NCBI RefSeq assembly: GCF_009857835.1
Contig: NZ_WWCL01000003.1
Location: 186,001-250,000 of the forward strand
DNA from: Duganella fentianensis
GTDB lineage: Bacteria; Pseudomonadota; Gammaproteobacteria; Burkholderiales; Burkholderiaceae_D
Reading direction: 5' to 3'
DNA: 64,000 bases
Under the pieces are notes generated by a model that saw only the letters and a list, made by a program, of their open reading frames with translations, did no database searches and was not told the DNA's origin. Positions 50,401 to 57,467 of this stretch are shown here, piece after piece (the first letter of the stretch is position 1; each line of letters starts with the position of its first letter). The position numbers and the translations under genes are program-made.

Positions 50401-50887
50401 GCACGGGCGCCACCATCTGCACGATGGGCTGGCCCTGGGCGCGGCCGATGATGGGCTCGGAAATGACCGGCATGCGGGTGCGCAGCACGGTCTTGAAATA
50501 GGCACGGTCGGAAGCATTGATGCCGACCCGGCCGGCCTGCTCGGGCAGATCGGCAATGATGCGGCCTTCGGGATTGAGGATCAGGATATCGTCGAACAGG
50601 GCCAGCACGGCGCGATCGCGGTAGTAGGCACGCAAGCGCTCGGGCGAACCGGCCAGTTCGGGCGGTTGCTGCTTGGCCGACTGGGCAATGATATCGCGCA
50701 GCATCAGCAGCTTGTCGTCCAGCTCTTCGGCAGTACGGTTGATCAGCGCCGTCTGCTGGGCAAACAGCACTTTGCTGAAATCGCCCTGCAGCCGCTGCGT
50801 CTGCAGCGCCGTGACCAGTGCCACCATCAGGATCGATGTCAGGCTGGTAGCCAGCGCAACTTTTGCCTTGATGCCTAATGAGGTCAT
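47423..50887 (-). CDS. Hybrid sensor histidine kinase with Cache, PAS, two receivers and HPt
   Basis: A 1,154-residue membrane kinase. Order: TM1 (about 8-28), periplasmic Cache-type domain (about 40-275, YYRDRAVLALFDDILILNPEGRIIADLP), TM2 (about 280-303), HAMP, PAS (about 365-480, NLVEYAPNAILVVDGSGRI), HisKA with His near 512 (MSHEIRTPMNAVLG), HATPase, a first receiver-like domain (LLLVDWHLQGDDG), a second receiver with Asp near 942 (VLMDMQMPVMDGYTA), and HPt with His near 1086 (AFHGLRGAVG). The ATG at 50887 was chosen because TM1 begins there; a longer frame upstream looks non-coding. Its regulator partner is not adjacent. Confidence 0.92.
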   Translation of the reverse strand: MTSLGIKAKVALATSLTSILMVALVTALQTQRLQGDFSKVLFAQQTALINRTAEELDDKLLMLRDIIAQSAKQQPPELAGSPERLRAYYRDRAVLALFDDILILNPEGRIIADLPEQAGRVGINASDRAYFKTVLRTRMPVISEPIIGRAQGQPIVQMVAPVLNARGEVVCVLIGVLRLYKDNLLGHLRNAKVGRTGYYFALTREANPRYVLHPDSRRLLQPRQPNANPATARALEQGFEGTLDGINSSGQRTLNSYKALRSVDWVLAASLPAEEAFEPFHGAVERLLWWSGLAALLAALLIGWLTMHLLAPLVRLRDAIVALRAAPAGYTPLPVAADDEVGQLTSAFNALMQERLAADARLQNLVEYAPNAILVVDGSGRIETMNREAERCFVYARSEILGRPLTMLVPPRQHELFDGMQQRFFSQGVSAVPGRIGGEQVLYGLRRDGSEFPLEINLSAVRTDQGVKMLAMIADITERHRLQQDVEARAVELERERDRAEAANRAKSDFVANMSHEIRTPMNAVLGMVYLLGNTPLTPQQRKYLNMVRESGQSLLGILNDVLDFSKIEARHMELSPVDFALDEVVNALATLMTLNSGAKALELAIRVDPAIPRQLHGDALRLQQILVNLVGNAIKFTEQGEVAVNIELIAADARQILLRFEVRDSGMGMTEAQLTQLFNAFTQGDQSITRRFGGTGLGLAISKRLIELMGGEIAVASVPGQGSRFWFSLAFGVASSAAEERRHPVPGPLSVLVAVEHDSSRAIVLELLRGYGWQVDEAATDAAARQCYDRRLGVGQHYDLLLVDWHLQGDDGRSTVQALRAQAGAGALPLVLLAHPAARAQAESDENAVVLVKPVTPTNLYDAVQHALAAYGEHGQRISTEASIAGSLAGVHFLLVEDNLLNQMVARGILEHAGATLDVVGDGRQAVERMRADAATYDMVLMDMQMPVMDGYTATRILRQQLGLKLPIIAMTAGVLGNERHRGEEAGISDFIPKPIEVDEMLAVLQRHLPLQARPAASAVPALPAAAADDGVFNMDSLMRVMGKDAAGRAMMERMVRGAIDSGMAPVEVAGVALQEGRLRDAAHAFHGLRGAVGVLGAKRLVQATLDAEQAINSDAVSREAADLAPYFQAVRQELAQTLAQAREWLDAQSQSN

Positions 50888-51172
50888 GTGTTCCCTGTGA
50901 GCGTAGAACCTGCAGAAAACTGAGAAGGACCTCGTGGGAGGTTGGTAAATTTTGCTATTAAAGCTAGTTTTTGGCAATACCATACAGCGGCCCGCGCTCT
51001 GAGCAGCGCAGCACGAATCCGTCGCCACACGGTAGTGTGCTGAATCTGCCACAGTAGTTTTACCATGCGGCACTGCAGCACAAGGGCTTTTGCAGCAAAA
51101 TACTTACTGGAATACCCGATATAGTAACTACGGCATAGCCCAAAAGGACTACAAATGGTCTAAACTGGCGGG

Positions 51173-51931
51173 ATGATACGAGAATTTGACTCGCTGGTTA
51201 GTACCGGCACCCCACTCGAAGTGCTCAAAGCCAAGTGCGCGACGTGCAGCATGCACCAGCTGTGCTTGCCTATGGGCCTCGACAATGACGATATGGATCG
51301 TCTGGATCAGATTATCGGTCGGCGTCGCAAAGTCACGCGCGGCAGTACCCTGTTCCGCATCGGCGATCCGTTCCAGAACCTGTACGCGATTCGTCTGGGC
51401 CACTTCAAGGCCTACCAGGTCAACCGCGACGGCGTCGAACAGATTACCGGTTTCCAGATGGCCGGCGAGCTGCTGGGCATGGATGCCATCAGCACCGATC
51501 TGCACCACTGCACCGCCGTGGCGCTGGAAGATAGCGAAGTGTGCGAAGTGCCGTTCGGCAGCCTGCAGCAACTGCTGGCCGATATGCCGGCCCTGTTGCG
51601 CCACTTCCACCGCATGATGAGCCAGGAAATCACCCGTGAACAGAGCGTCATGCTGCTGCTCGGAAATATGCAGGCCACTCAGCGCTTTGCCGCCTTCCTG
51701 GTCAACCTGTCATCCCGTTACGAAGCCCGTGGCTATTCGCCGCACACCTTCCAGCTGCGCATGTCGCGTGAAGAAATCGGCAACTATCTGGGCCTGACCA
51801 TCGAGAGCATCAGCCGCCTGCTGTCCAAGTTCAAGAAAGAAGGCCTGCTGCGCGTGAGCAACCGTGAAATCGAATTGCTCGATCCGGTACGCCTGAAAGC
51901 CATTACGGCCGGTACCCATTCCTGCAATTAA
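51173..51931 (+). CDS. fnr: FNR-type oxygen-sensing transcription factor
   Basis: A 252-residue CRP/FNR regulator with the four [4Fe-4S] ligands: Cys22, Cys25, Cys31 (KAKCATCSMHQLCLP) and Cys113 (DLHHCTAVAL). The effector domain and dimerisation helix (RHFHRMMSQEITREQ) are followed by an HTH whose recognition helix, LTIESISRLLSKF, has the FNR-type E-x2-SR reading TTGAT. It faces the cbb3 gene array and is separated from it by a shared terminator. Two perfect FNR sites in the window (57166-57179, 63927-63940) are natural targets. The 285 bp upstream contain no evident FNR box. Confidence 0.95.
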   Translation: MIREFDSLVSTGTPLEVLKAKCATCSMHQLCLPMGLDNDDMDRLDQIIGRRRKVTRGSTLFRIGDPFQNLYAIRLGHFKAYQVNRDGVEQITGFQMAGELLGMDAISTDLHHCTAVALEDSEVCEVPFGSLQQLLADMPALLRHFHRMMSQEITREQSVMLLLGNMQATQRFAAFLVNLSSRYEARGYSPHTFQLRMSREEIGNYLGLTIESISRLLSKFKKEGLLRVSNREIELLDPVRLKAITAGTHSCN

Positions 51932-51960
51932 ACACCTGGCAAGACGTTTCGCTGCAGAAT

Positions 51961-51990
51961 AAAAAAGCGCCCCGCAGGGCGCTTTTTTTT
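51961..51990. terminator. Bidirectional terminator between fnr and ccoH/fixH
   Basis: Stem AGCGCCC / GGGCGCT (51966-51983) is flanked by an A run on the left and a run of eight T on the right, so it can terminate both fnr (plus) and the cco array (minus). Confidence 0.9.
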
Positions 51991-52002
51991 ATCGGCATGA
52001 AT

Positions 52003-52542
52003 TCAATCGTCGACCGGCTTGGCCAGATCGGCCTGCAGCGATACGGCGCGCTGCTTAGGCCAGCTCCAGCTGCCTGCCAGCCGCCAGTCGCGCTGTTCGC
52101 CTTCCACCAGCACCACCCAGCGGCTCTGTTCCAGCATGGGCAGATTCAGTTCGAAAGCGCCCTTGGCATCGGGCTGTACCACCAGATTGATGTCTTTTTC
52201 CGGCAGCGTGGCATGGGCCAGATGGACGAACAGCTTTTCCGGCTGGGTCTGGGCCGTGGTACGGGTCAGCTGGCCCACCAGTACGCCGCGTGCGGCATCA
52301 TACGACAGCTGGGCCGACAGCCCCAGTTCGGCCGCACGGTGGTCGCGCCGCAGGTCCTGATTGATGGCCTTACCTTTTTTGTAGTAATCGCCCACCACCA
52401 GCGCATCCTGCTGGCTATACGCCAGATAGCCGAAATAACTGCCCACCACTACCGCGACGGCAGGGCCCAGCATGAGCAACCATGGCCAGCGGTGTTTATA
52501 CCAGGGCGCCACCGGCGCCTGCTCCAGCATTGAGACTGTCAT
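52003..52542 (-). CDS. fixH: FixH/CcoH family cbb3 oxidase assembly protein
   Basis: A 179-residue single-pass membrane protein required for cbb3 oxidase assembly. The N terminus has WYKHRWPWLLMLGPAVAVVVGSYFGYLA (TM at about 17-40) followed by the family phrase DALVVGDYYKKGKAINQDL; the rest is a periplasmic beta domain. It is the last gene of the array, 9 bp after ccoG and just before the terminator shared with fnr. Confidence 0.9.
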   Translation of the reverse strand: MTVSMLEQAPVAPWYKHRWPWLLMLGPAVAVVVGSYFGYLAYSQQDALVVGDYYKKGKAINQDLRRDHRAAELGLSAQLSYDAARGVLVGQLTRTTAQTQPEKLFVHLAHATLPEKDINLVVQPDAKGAFELNLPMLEQSRWVVLVEGEQRDWRLAGSWSWPKQRAVSLQADLAKPVDD

Positions 52543-52551
52543 ACCAACTCC

Positions 52552-53940
52552 TTAGCGCGGGACGATGAACACCGCGTGTTCTTTCACATGCAGCGACGGT
52601 TCGTCGATAGCCGTCAGCTCCACATCGATCTTGTTGGAACCGGGCTTGCCGACACCGTGCGCCACGCGCAGACGGATAGGGTAGGCCTTGGTTTCGGTGG
52701 CAGCCACGACGACCTGGTCCGCCGTTACCTGGGTCAGCGTATCCAGCCCGCCGACGCGGATCTTGTAGGTATGGCCGCGTTCCGAGGTATTCATGATCTG
52801 CAGACGGTAGACATTTTCGATCATGCCATCTTCCACTTCGCGCCCCATCGAACCACGGTCGCGGATCACGTCCATCTTCAGCGGCGTACGCAGGTACAGC
52901 GAAGCGGCCGCAGCACAGACGATCAGCCCCAGTATTGCCGTATAGATGCGCACGCGCGGACGGAAGGTGCGTTCGCGGATCTGGGCCGGAGTGTACTTGT
53001 TCACCAGACCATGCTCGGTGGTGTAACGCACCAGACCGCGCGGCTGGCCTATCTTGTCCATTACACTGTTGCAGGCATCCACACAGGATGCGCAACCGAT
53101 ACATTCATATTGCAGGCCATTGCGGATGTCGATGCCGGTAGGGCAGACCTGCACGCACAGCGAGCAATCGATGCAGGAACCGTTGCCGGTCTGCTGTTTC
53201 GATTTGGAGATAGGAGCACGCGGTTCGCCACGCTCCTTATCATAGGAAATGATCAGGGTGTCCTTGTCGAACATCGAGCTCTGGAAGCGGGCGTAAGGGC
53301 ACATGTATTTGCACACCTGCTCGCGCATCCAGCCCGCATTGCCGTAGGTGGCAAAGGCATAGAACACCACCCAGAACCATTCCCATGGGCCAAAGCTCAG
53401 CGTGAACGCTTCGCTGCCCAGTACTTTAATCGGGGTAAAGTAGCCAACAAAGGTATAGCCCGTCCACAGCGCCAGTAAGGCCCAGGTCAGATGCTTGCCG
53501 GTTTTCTTGGCGAATTTCTTGAACGAAGGCGGTTGCTTGTCGAGCGCCATGCGGGCGCTGCGGTTGCCTTCGAATTTGCGCTCTATCCACAGGAAGATTT
53601 CGGTGTACACCGTCTGTGGACAGGCGAAGCCGCACCACACCCGCCCTGCTACTGCTGTTGCCAGGAATAGCAGGTAGGCGCTGATGATTAACAGTGCGGC
53701 CAGATAAATGAAGTCCTGCGGCCACAAGACGATACCGAAGATGTAGAACTTACGCGCCCCCAGGTCGAACAGCACGGCCTGGCGGTCATTCCACTGCAGC
53801 CACGGGGTGCAGTAGAACACCAGCTGCGTCAGCCAGACAAACAGCCAGCGCAGACTGACGTATTTACCCTTGATCTCGCGAGGATAGATTTCCTCGCGAG
53901 CCGCGTACATCTTGATTACTTGTGGTGCAGGTTCATTCAT
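52552..53940 (-). CDS. ccoG: CcoG/FixG (RdxA-like) cbb3 oxidase accessory protein
   Basis: A 462-residue membrane protein with polyferredoxin domains, thought to reduce copper for cbb3 assembly. After several N-terminal helices come WCGFACPQTVYTEIF, CKYMCPYARFQSSMFDKDTL, then two ferredoxin motifs CIDCSLCVQVCPTGIDI and CIGCASCVDACNSVM; a C-terminal FixG-type periplasmic domain follows. The ATG overlaps the ccoP stop as ATGA. All eight ferredoxin cysteines are present. Confidence 0.95.
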   Translation of the reverse strand: MNEPAPQVIKMYAAREEIYPREIKGKYVSLRWLFVWLTQLVFYCTPWLQWNDRQAVLFDLGARKFYIFGIVLWPQDFIYLAALLIISAYLLFLATAVAGRVWCGFACPQTVYTEIFLWIERKFEGNRSARMALDKQPPSFKKFAKKTGKHLTWALLALWTGYTFVGYFTPIKVLGSEAFTLSFGPWEWFWVVFYAFATYGNAGWMREQVCKYMCPYARFQSSMFDKDTLIISYDKERGEPRAPISKSKQQTGNGSCIDCSLCVQVCPTGIDIRNGLQYECIGCASCVDACNSVMDKIGQPRGLVRYTTEHGLVNKYTPAQIRERTFRPRVRIYTAILGLIVCAAAASLYLRTPLKMDVIRDRGSMGREVEDGMIENVYRLQIMNTSERGHTYKIRVGGLDTLTQVTADQVVVAATETKAYPIRLRVAHGVGKPGSNKIDVELTAIDEPSLHVKEHAVFIVPR

Positions 53941-54878
53941 TGTGCTGCCGGGGCGACTTCTTGAGCCGGAGCGGCCGGTTGATTAACGTCGTTAGAAAGG
54001 CTCCACACATAGGCTGCCAGTACATGCACTTTAGCATCGCCAAGGAATTCGGCAAACGCAGGCATGGTGGTATTACGGCCTTTGCGGATGGTCTCCATGA
54101 TGGTATCAGCACTGCCGCCAAACAGCCAGATTTTATCCGTCAGATTTGGTGCACCGATGGCCAGGTTACCCTTGCCGTCTGCGCCGTGGCAAGCCATACA
54201 GGCGGCGAACTTCTCTTTGCCGAACGAGGCTTTGATCGGATCAGCAGTCGAACCGGACAGGCTCAGCACGTAGTGTGCGACATTTTCCACATCTTTGTCG
54301 GAACCCACTGCAGCACCCATCGGTGGCATCACGCCATTACGGCCGTGCAGGATGGTTTCCTTGATGGTTTCCGGCGCACCGCCGAACAGCCAGTCTTTAT
54401 CGGTCAGGTTAGGGAAGCCTTTGTTACCGCGGGCATCCGAACCGTGGCACTGGGCGCAGTAGGTCAGGAACAGACGCTCACCGATCGCATGGGCTTTCGG
54501 ATCCGCTGCCACGGCCTTCAGGTCCTGTTTCTGGAACTGGGCGAACAGTGGGCCGAACTCAGCGTCGGCAGCCTGAACTTCAGCCTGGTACTGGCCGGAA
54601 GATTTCCAGCCCAGTTTGCCAGCGAAGCTACCCAGACCTGGGTACAGCACCAGATACACGACACCGAACACGATGGTGATGTAGAACATCCACATCCACC
54701 AGCGCGGCATAGGCGTGTTCAGTTCCGACAGGTCTTCGTCCCAGACGTGGCCGGTGGTTTCACCGGACTTGCCAGTCACTTTCGATTGCGAGTACAGCAG
54801 TACGGCGCAGCCGACGATGCCCAGGATGGTCAGTACAACAATGTACAGGTCCCAGAAGCTATTAGTAAAATCAGCCAT
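53937..54878 (-). CDS. ccoP: cbb3-type cytochrome c oxidase subunit III
   Basis: A membrane-anchored dihaem cytochrome c that feeds electrons to the oxidase core. It is 313 residues with two N-terminal membrane helices (DLYIVVLTILGIVGCAVLLY near 10-30, and WMWMFYITIVFGVVYLVLY near 60-80) and two class I haem sites CAQCH (near 137) and CMACH (near 222). A Pro/Ala-rich C-terminal tail is as expected. It overlaps ccoQ by 8 bp and ccoG by 4 bp. Confidence 0.96.
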   Translation of the reverse strand: MADFTNSFWDLYIVVLTILGIVGCAVLLYSQSKVTGKSGETTGHVWDEDLSELNTPMPRWWMWMFYITIVFGVVYLVLYPGLGSFAGKLGWKSSGQYQAEVQAADAEFGPLFAQFQKQDLKAVAADPKAHAIGERLFLTYCAQCHGSDARGNKGFPNLTDKDWLFGGAPETIKETILHGRNGVMPPMGAAVGSDKDVENVAHYVLSLSGSTADPIKASFGKEKFAACMACHGADGKGNLAIGAPNLTDKIWLFGGSADTIMETIRKGRNTTMPAFAEFLGDAKVHVLAAYVWSLSNDVNQPAAPAQEVAPAAQ

Positions 54879-55041
54879 GTTGCGCCTCCAAATCTTCGTC
54901 GTCGAACGGCATGTGTGCCGCTTGAGCGAAATCAGCTTCTTTATTGTGGATCAGTGCCCACCACAGGATTCCGGCAAACGTGACGAAAGAAATCACCGTC
55001 ATCACGCTGCTGGCACGGTCCAACAGGGAATCGATTGCCAT
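54871..55041 (-). CDS. ccoQ: cbb3 oxidase small subunit CcoQ
   Basis: A 56-residue single-pass membrane subunit that stabilises the cbb3 complex. Translation on the minus strand from the ATG at 55041 reads MAIDSLLDRASSVMTVISF, then TFAGILWWALIHNKEADFA with the WW-type helix end typical of CcoQ/FixQ, and an acidic tail ending at TGA. The gene is too short for many gene finders but its position between ccoO (1-bp gap) and ccoP (8-bp overlap) is diagnostic. Confidence 0.9.
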   Translation of the reverse strand: MAIDSLLDRASSVMTVISFVTFAGILWWALIHNKEADFAQAAHMPFDDEDLEAQHG

Positions 55042-55042
55042 G

Positions 55043-55657
55043 TTAGTTCCTCGACTTAATTAACGTGCCCAGGCCTTGCAGATAGGCGATCAGAGCATCT
55101 TCTTCGGTTTTGTCTTTCAGCTCTTCCGGACCGGCAGCGATTTCAGCGTCGGTGTACGGATGGCCCAGACGTTGCAGTGCGCGCATTTTCGGAATCACGC
55201 CCTGTGGGTCCAGTGCCGTTTTGGCCAGCCATGGGTAGTTAGGCATGTTCGACTCTGGCACCACGTCACGTGGGTTGTTCAGGTGGGTACGGTGCCATTC
55301 ATCGCTGTAACGGCCGCCTACACGGGCCAGATCAGGACCGGTACGCTTGGAACCCCACTGGAACGGACGGTCGTAGACGAACTCGCCAGCTACCGAATAG
55401 TGACCATAACGCTCGGTCTCGGCACGGAACGGACGCACCATCTGCGAGTGGCAGTTGTAGCAGCCTTCGCGTACATAGATGTCGCGGCCGGTCAGACGCA
55501 GAGCCGAGTAAGGCTTCAGGCCAGCTACCGGTTCGGTAGTCGACTTCTGGAAGAACAGCGGCAAGATTTCTACGGCGCCGCCAACGCTGATTACCAACAC
55601 TACCAGCGCGATCAGCAGCCAGGGATTTCTTTCAATCCAGTCATGTGAAAATTTCAT
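55043..55657 (-). CDS. ccoO: cbb3-type cytochrome c oxidase subunit II
   Basis: A 204-residue monohaem cytochrome c subunit. It has an N-terminal membrane anchor ([24 protein letters not shown]), the haem site [21 protein letters not shown] (near residue 65), and the axial Met region [11 protein letters not shown]. The family phrase [18 protein letters not shown] is present. It lies 13 bp after ccoN and directly before ccoQ. Confidence 0.96.
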   Translation of the reverse strand: MKFSHDWIERNPWLLIALVVLVISVGGAVEILPLFFQKSTTEPVAGLKPYSALRLTGRDIYVREGCYNCHSQMVRPFRAETERYGHYSVAGEFVYDRPFQWGSKRTGPDLARVGGRYSDEWHRTHLNNPRDVVPESNMPNYPWLAKTALDPQGVIPKMRALQRLGHPYTDAEIAAGPEELKDKTEEDALIAYLQGLGTLIKSRN

Positions 55658-55670
55658 AGGTGCTCCGATA

Positions 55671-57098
55671 TCAAGCGTGGCCGCTGGTCAGCGCAGGAAT
55701 ACGCGCTACGGCGGTCTCGCGGTTACGCAAGGTCATCCAGGTGTTGTAGCCCATCACGCACATGCCGGTCAGGTACAGCAGGCCGCCGCTGAAACGCACG
55801 ACGTAGTACGGGAAGGTGGCTTTGACACTTTCGACGAAGGTATAGGTCAGGGTGCCGTCTGGATTGACTGCGCGCCACATCAGACCTTGCATCACACCGG
55901 CAATCCACATTGCAGCGATGTACAGAACGATACCGATGGTAGCTACCCAGAAGTGCAGGTCGATCAGCTTGGTGCTATACATTTTCTGCTGGCCAGCCAT
56001 ACGTGGCAGGATGTAGTAGATCGAACCCATGGTGATGAAACCAACCCAGCCCAGTGCGCCACCGTGAACGTGAGCAATGCTCCAGTCGGTGTAGTGCGAC
56101 AGCGCGTTGACGGTCTTGATCGACATCATCGGGCCTTCGAAGGTGGCGATACCGTAGAACGACAGCGACACGATCATGAATTTCAGGATAGGATCGGTAC
56201 GCAGTTTGTGCCATGCGCCCGACAGAGTCATGATACCGTTGATCATACCGCCCCACGATGGTGCCAGCAGGATCAGCGAGAACACCATACCGAGCGACTG
56301 GGTCCAGTCTGGCAGTGCGGTGTAGTGCAGGTGGTGAGGACCGGCCCACATGTAGGTGAAGATCAGCGCCCAGAAGTGCACGATCGACAGACGATACGAG
56401 TACACAGGACGTTCAGCTTGCTTAGGAATGAAGTAGTACACCATACCCAGGTAGCCAGCGGTCAGGATGAAGCCCACCGCATTGTGGCCGTACCACCACT
56501 GGATCATCGCGTCCTGTACACCGGCGTAAGCGGAGTAGGACTTGAACAGGGTTGCAGGCATGGAAGCACCGTTGACCACGTGCAGAATCGTCACTGCCAG
56601 AATGAAGGAAGCGAAGAACCAGTTAGCCACGTAGATGTGCTTAACTTTACGGGTAATGATGGTGCCGAAGAACACGACCGCGTAGGCAATCCACACGACA
56701 GCGATCAGCAGGGTGATAGGCCATTCCAGCTCGGCGTACTCCTTACCGCGGGTCAGACCCAGTGGCAGAGTGACAACGGCGCTCAGAATGACGGCTTGCC
56801 AGCCCCAGAAGGTGAAGGCAGCCAGCTTGTCCGAGAACAGACGTACCTGGCAGGTACGCTGTACCACGTAGTACGAAGTTGCGAACAGGCCGCAAATACC
56901 AAACGCGAAAATCACCGCGTTGGTGTGCAATGGCCGCAGACGGCCATAAGTTAACCATGGAATGTCCAGGTTCAACGCCGGCCATGCCAATTGGGCGGCG
57001 ATAATAACGCCGACCAGCATGCCGATGATCCCCCAGACCACGGTGGCGACTGCGAATTGCTTCACAATCTTGTAGTTGTAGTTCTGTGCAAGGTCCAC
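55671..57098 (-). CDS. ccoN: cbb3-type cytochrome c oxidase subunit I
   Basis: The catalytic subunit holding haem b and the b3-CuB centre that reduces oxygen. From the GTG at 57098 the protein is 475 residues (reading [21 protein letters not shown]), the usual CcoN start; a GGGAGA ribosome-binding site lies 8 nt upstream, whereas an in-frame TTG at 57137 lacks one. Landmarks: [63 protein letters not shown] and [13 protein letters not shown] perfect FNR box is centred about 74 bp upstream of the GTG. Confidence 0.96.
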   Translation of the reverse strand: MDLAQNYNYKIVKQFAVATVVWGIIGMLVGVIIAAQLAWPALNLDIPWLTYGRLRPLHTNAVIFAFGICGLFATSYYVVQRTCQVRLFSDKLAAFTFWGWQAVILSAVVTLPLGLTRGKEYAELEWPITLLIAVVWIAYAVVFFGTIITRKVKHIYVANWFFASFILAVTILHVVNGASMPATLFKSYSAYAGVQDAMIQWWYGHNAVGFILTAGYLGMVYYFIPKQAERPVYSYRLSIVHFWALIFTYMWAGPHHLHYTALPDWTQSLGMVFSLILLAPSWGGMINGIMTLSGAWHKLRTDPILKFMIVSLSFYGIATFEGPMMSIKTVNALSHYTDWSIAHVHGGALGWVGFITMGSIYYILPRMAGQQKMYSTKLIDLHFWVATIGIVLYIAAMWIAGVMQGLMWRAVNPDGTLTYTFVESVKATFPYYVVRFSGGLLYLTGMCVMGYNTWMTLRNRETAVARIPALTSGHA

Positions 57099-57165
57099 TT
57101 GATGTTCTCCCAAGAACGCTTTGATGATGTGGGTCAAAGGTTACTTAGGTGAGACTTAAAAAACC

Positions 57166-57179
57166 TTGATACAGATCAA
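57166..57179. promoter_or_regulatory. FNR box upstream of ccoN
   Basis: TTGATACAGATCAA matches TTGAT-N4-ATCAA exactly. If bound at -41.5, transcription would start near 57131, leaving a short leader before the ccoN GTG. Confidence 0.9.
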
Positions 57180-57255
57180 AATATCTCTCATGAATCATTG
57201 TGTAGAGGAATTTCGTCCCCATCATGGCTGGCCGCCGGGCGTGGCCGGGACCGTT

Positions 57256-57277
57256 GCTGGGGGCAGCGCCCACCAGC
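57256..57277. other. Strong hairpin between ccoS and ccoN
   Basis: GCTGG-GGGC / GCCC-(A)-CCAGC forms a 9-bp stem with a 3-nt loop and one bulge. It lacks a T run, so it is not a classic terminator. It lies between the ccoS stop (57294) and the FNR box. Confidence 0.5.
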
Positions 57278-57293
57278 AAAGACTAGCATTGCA

Positions 57294-57467
57294 CTAGTCA
57301 GTTTTCGCTGAATCTTCCAGCGGCGGCTTGTCATCATCCTGCAAGATGCGCAGGCCGGGACCGACCAGATCTTCGAACTGGCCGTTGTCCGAGGCGCGGA
57401 AGAAGATCCACAGCGCCACAAATACCAGCAGTACGCTCAGCGGTATGAGCAGAAACAAGGCTTCCAT
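57294..57467 (-). CDS. ccoS: CcoS, cbb3 oxidase maturation protein
   Basis: A 57-residue single-pass membrane protein needed for incorporation of cofactors into cbb3 oxidase. It reads MEALFLLIPLSVLLVFVALWIFF-type anchor, then the conserved ASDNGQFEDLVGPG and an acidic tail. The start at 57467 shares one base with the ccoI stop (TGATG). A longer upstream frame is just the antisense/out-of-frame end of ccoI. Confidence 0.9.
   Translation of the reverse strand: MEALFLLIPLSVLLVFVALWIFFRASDNGQFEDLVGPGLRILQDDDKPPLEDSAKTD

Noticed and set aside
57098-57137. Longer ccoN starting at the TTG at 57137
   Set aside because: No ribosome-binding site precedes it, and the GTG at 57098 has a good one and gives the conserved N terminus.
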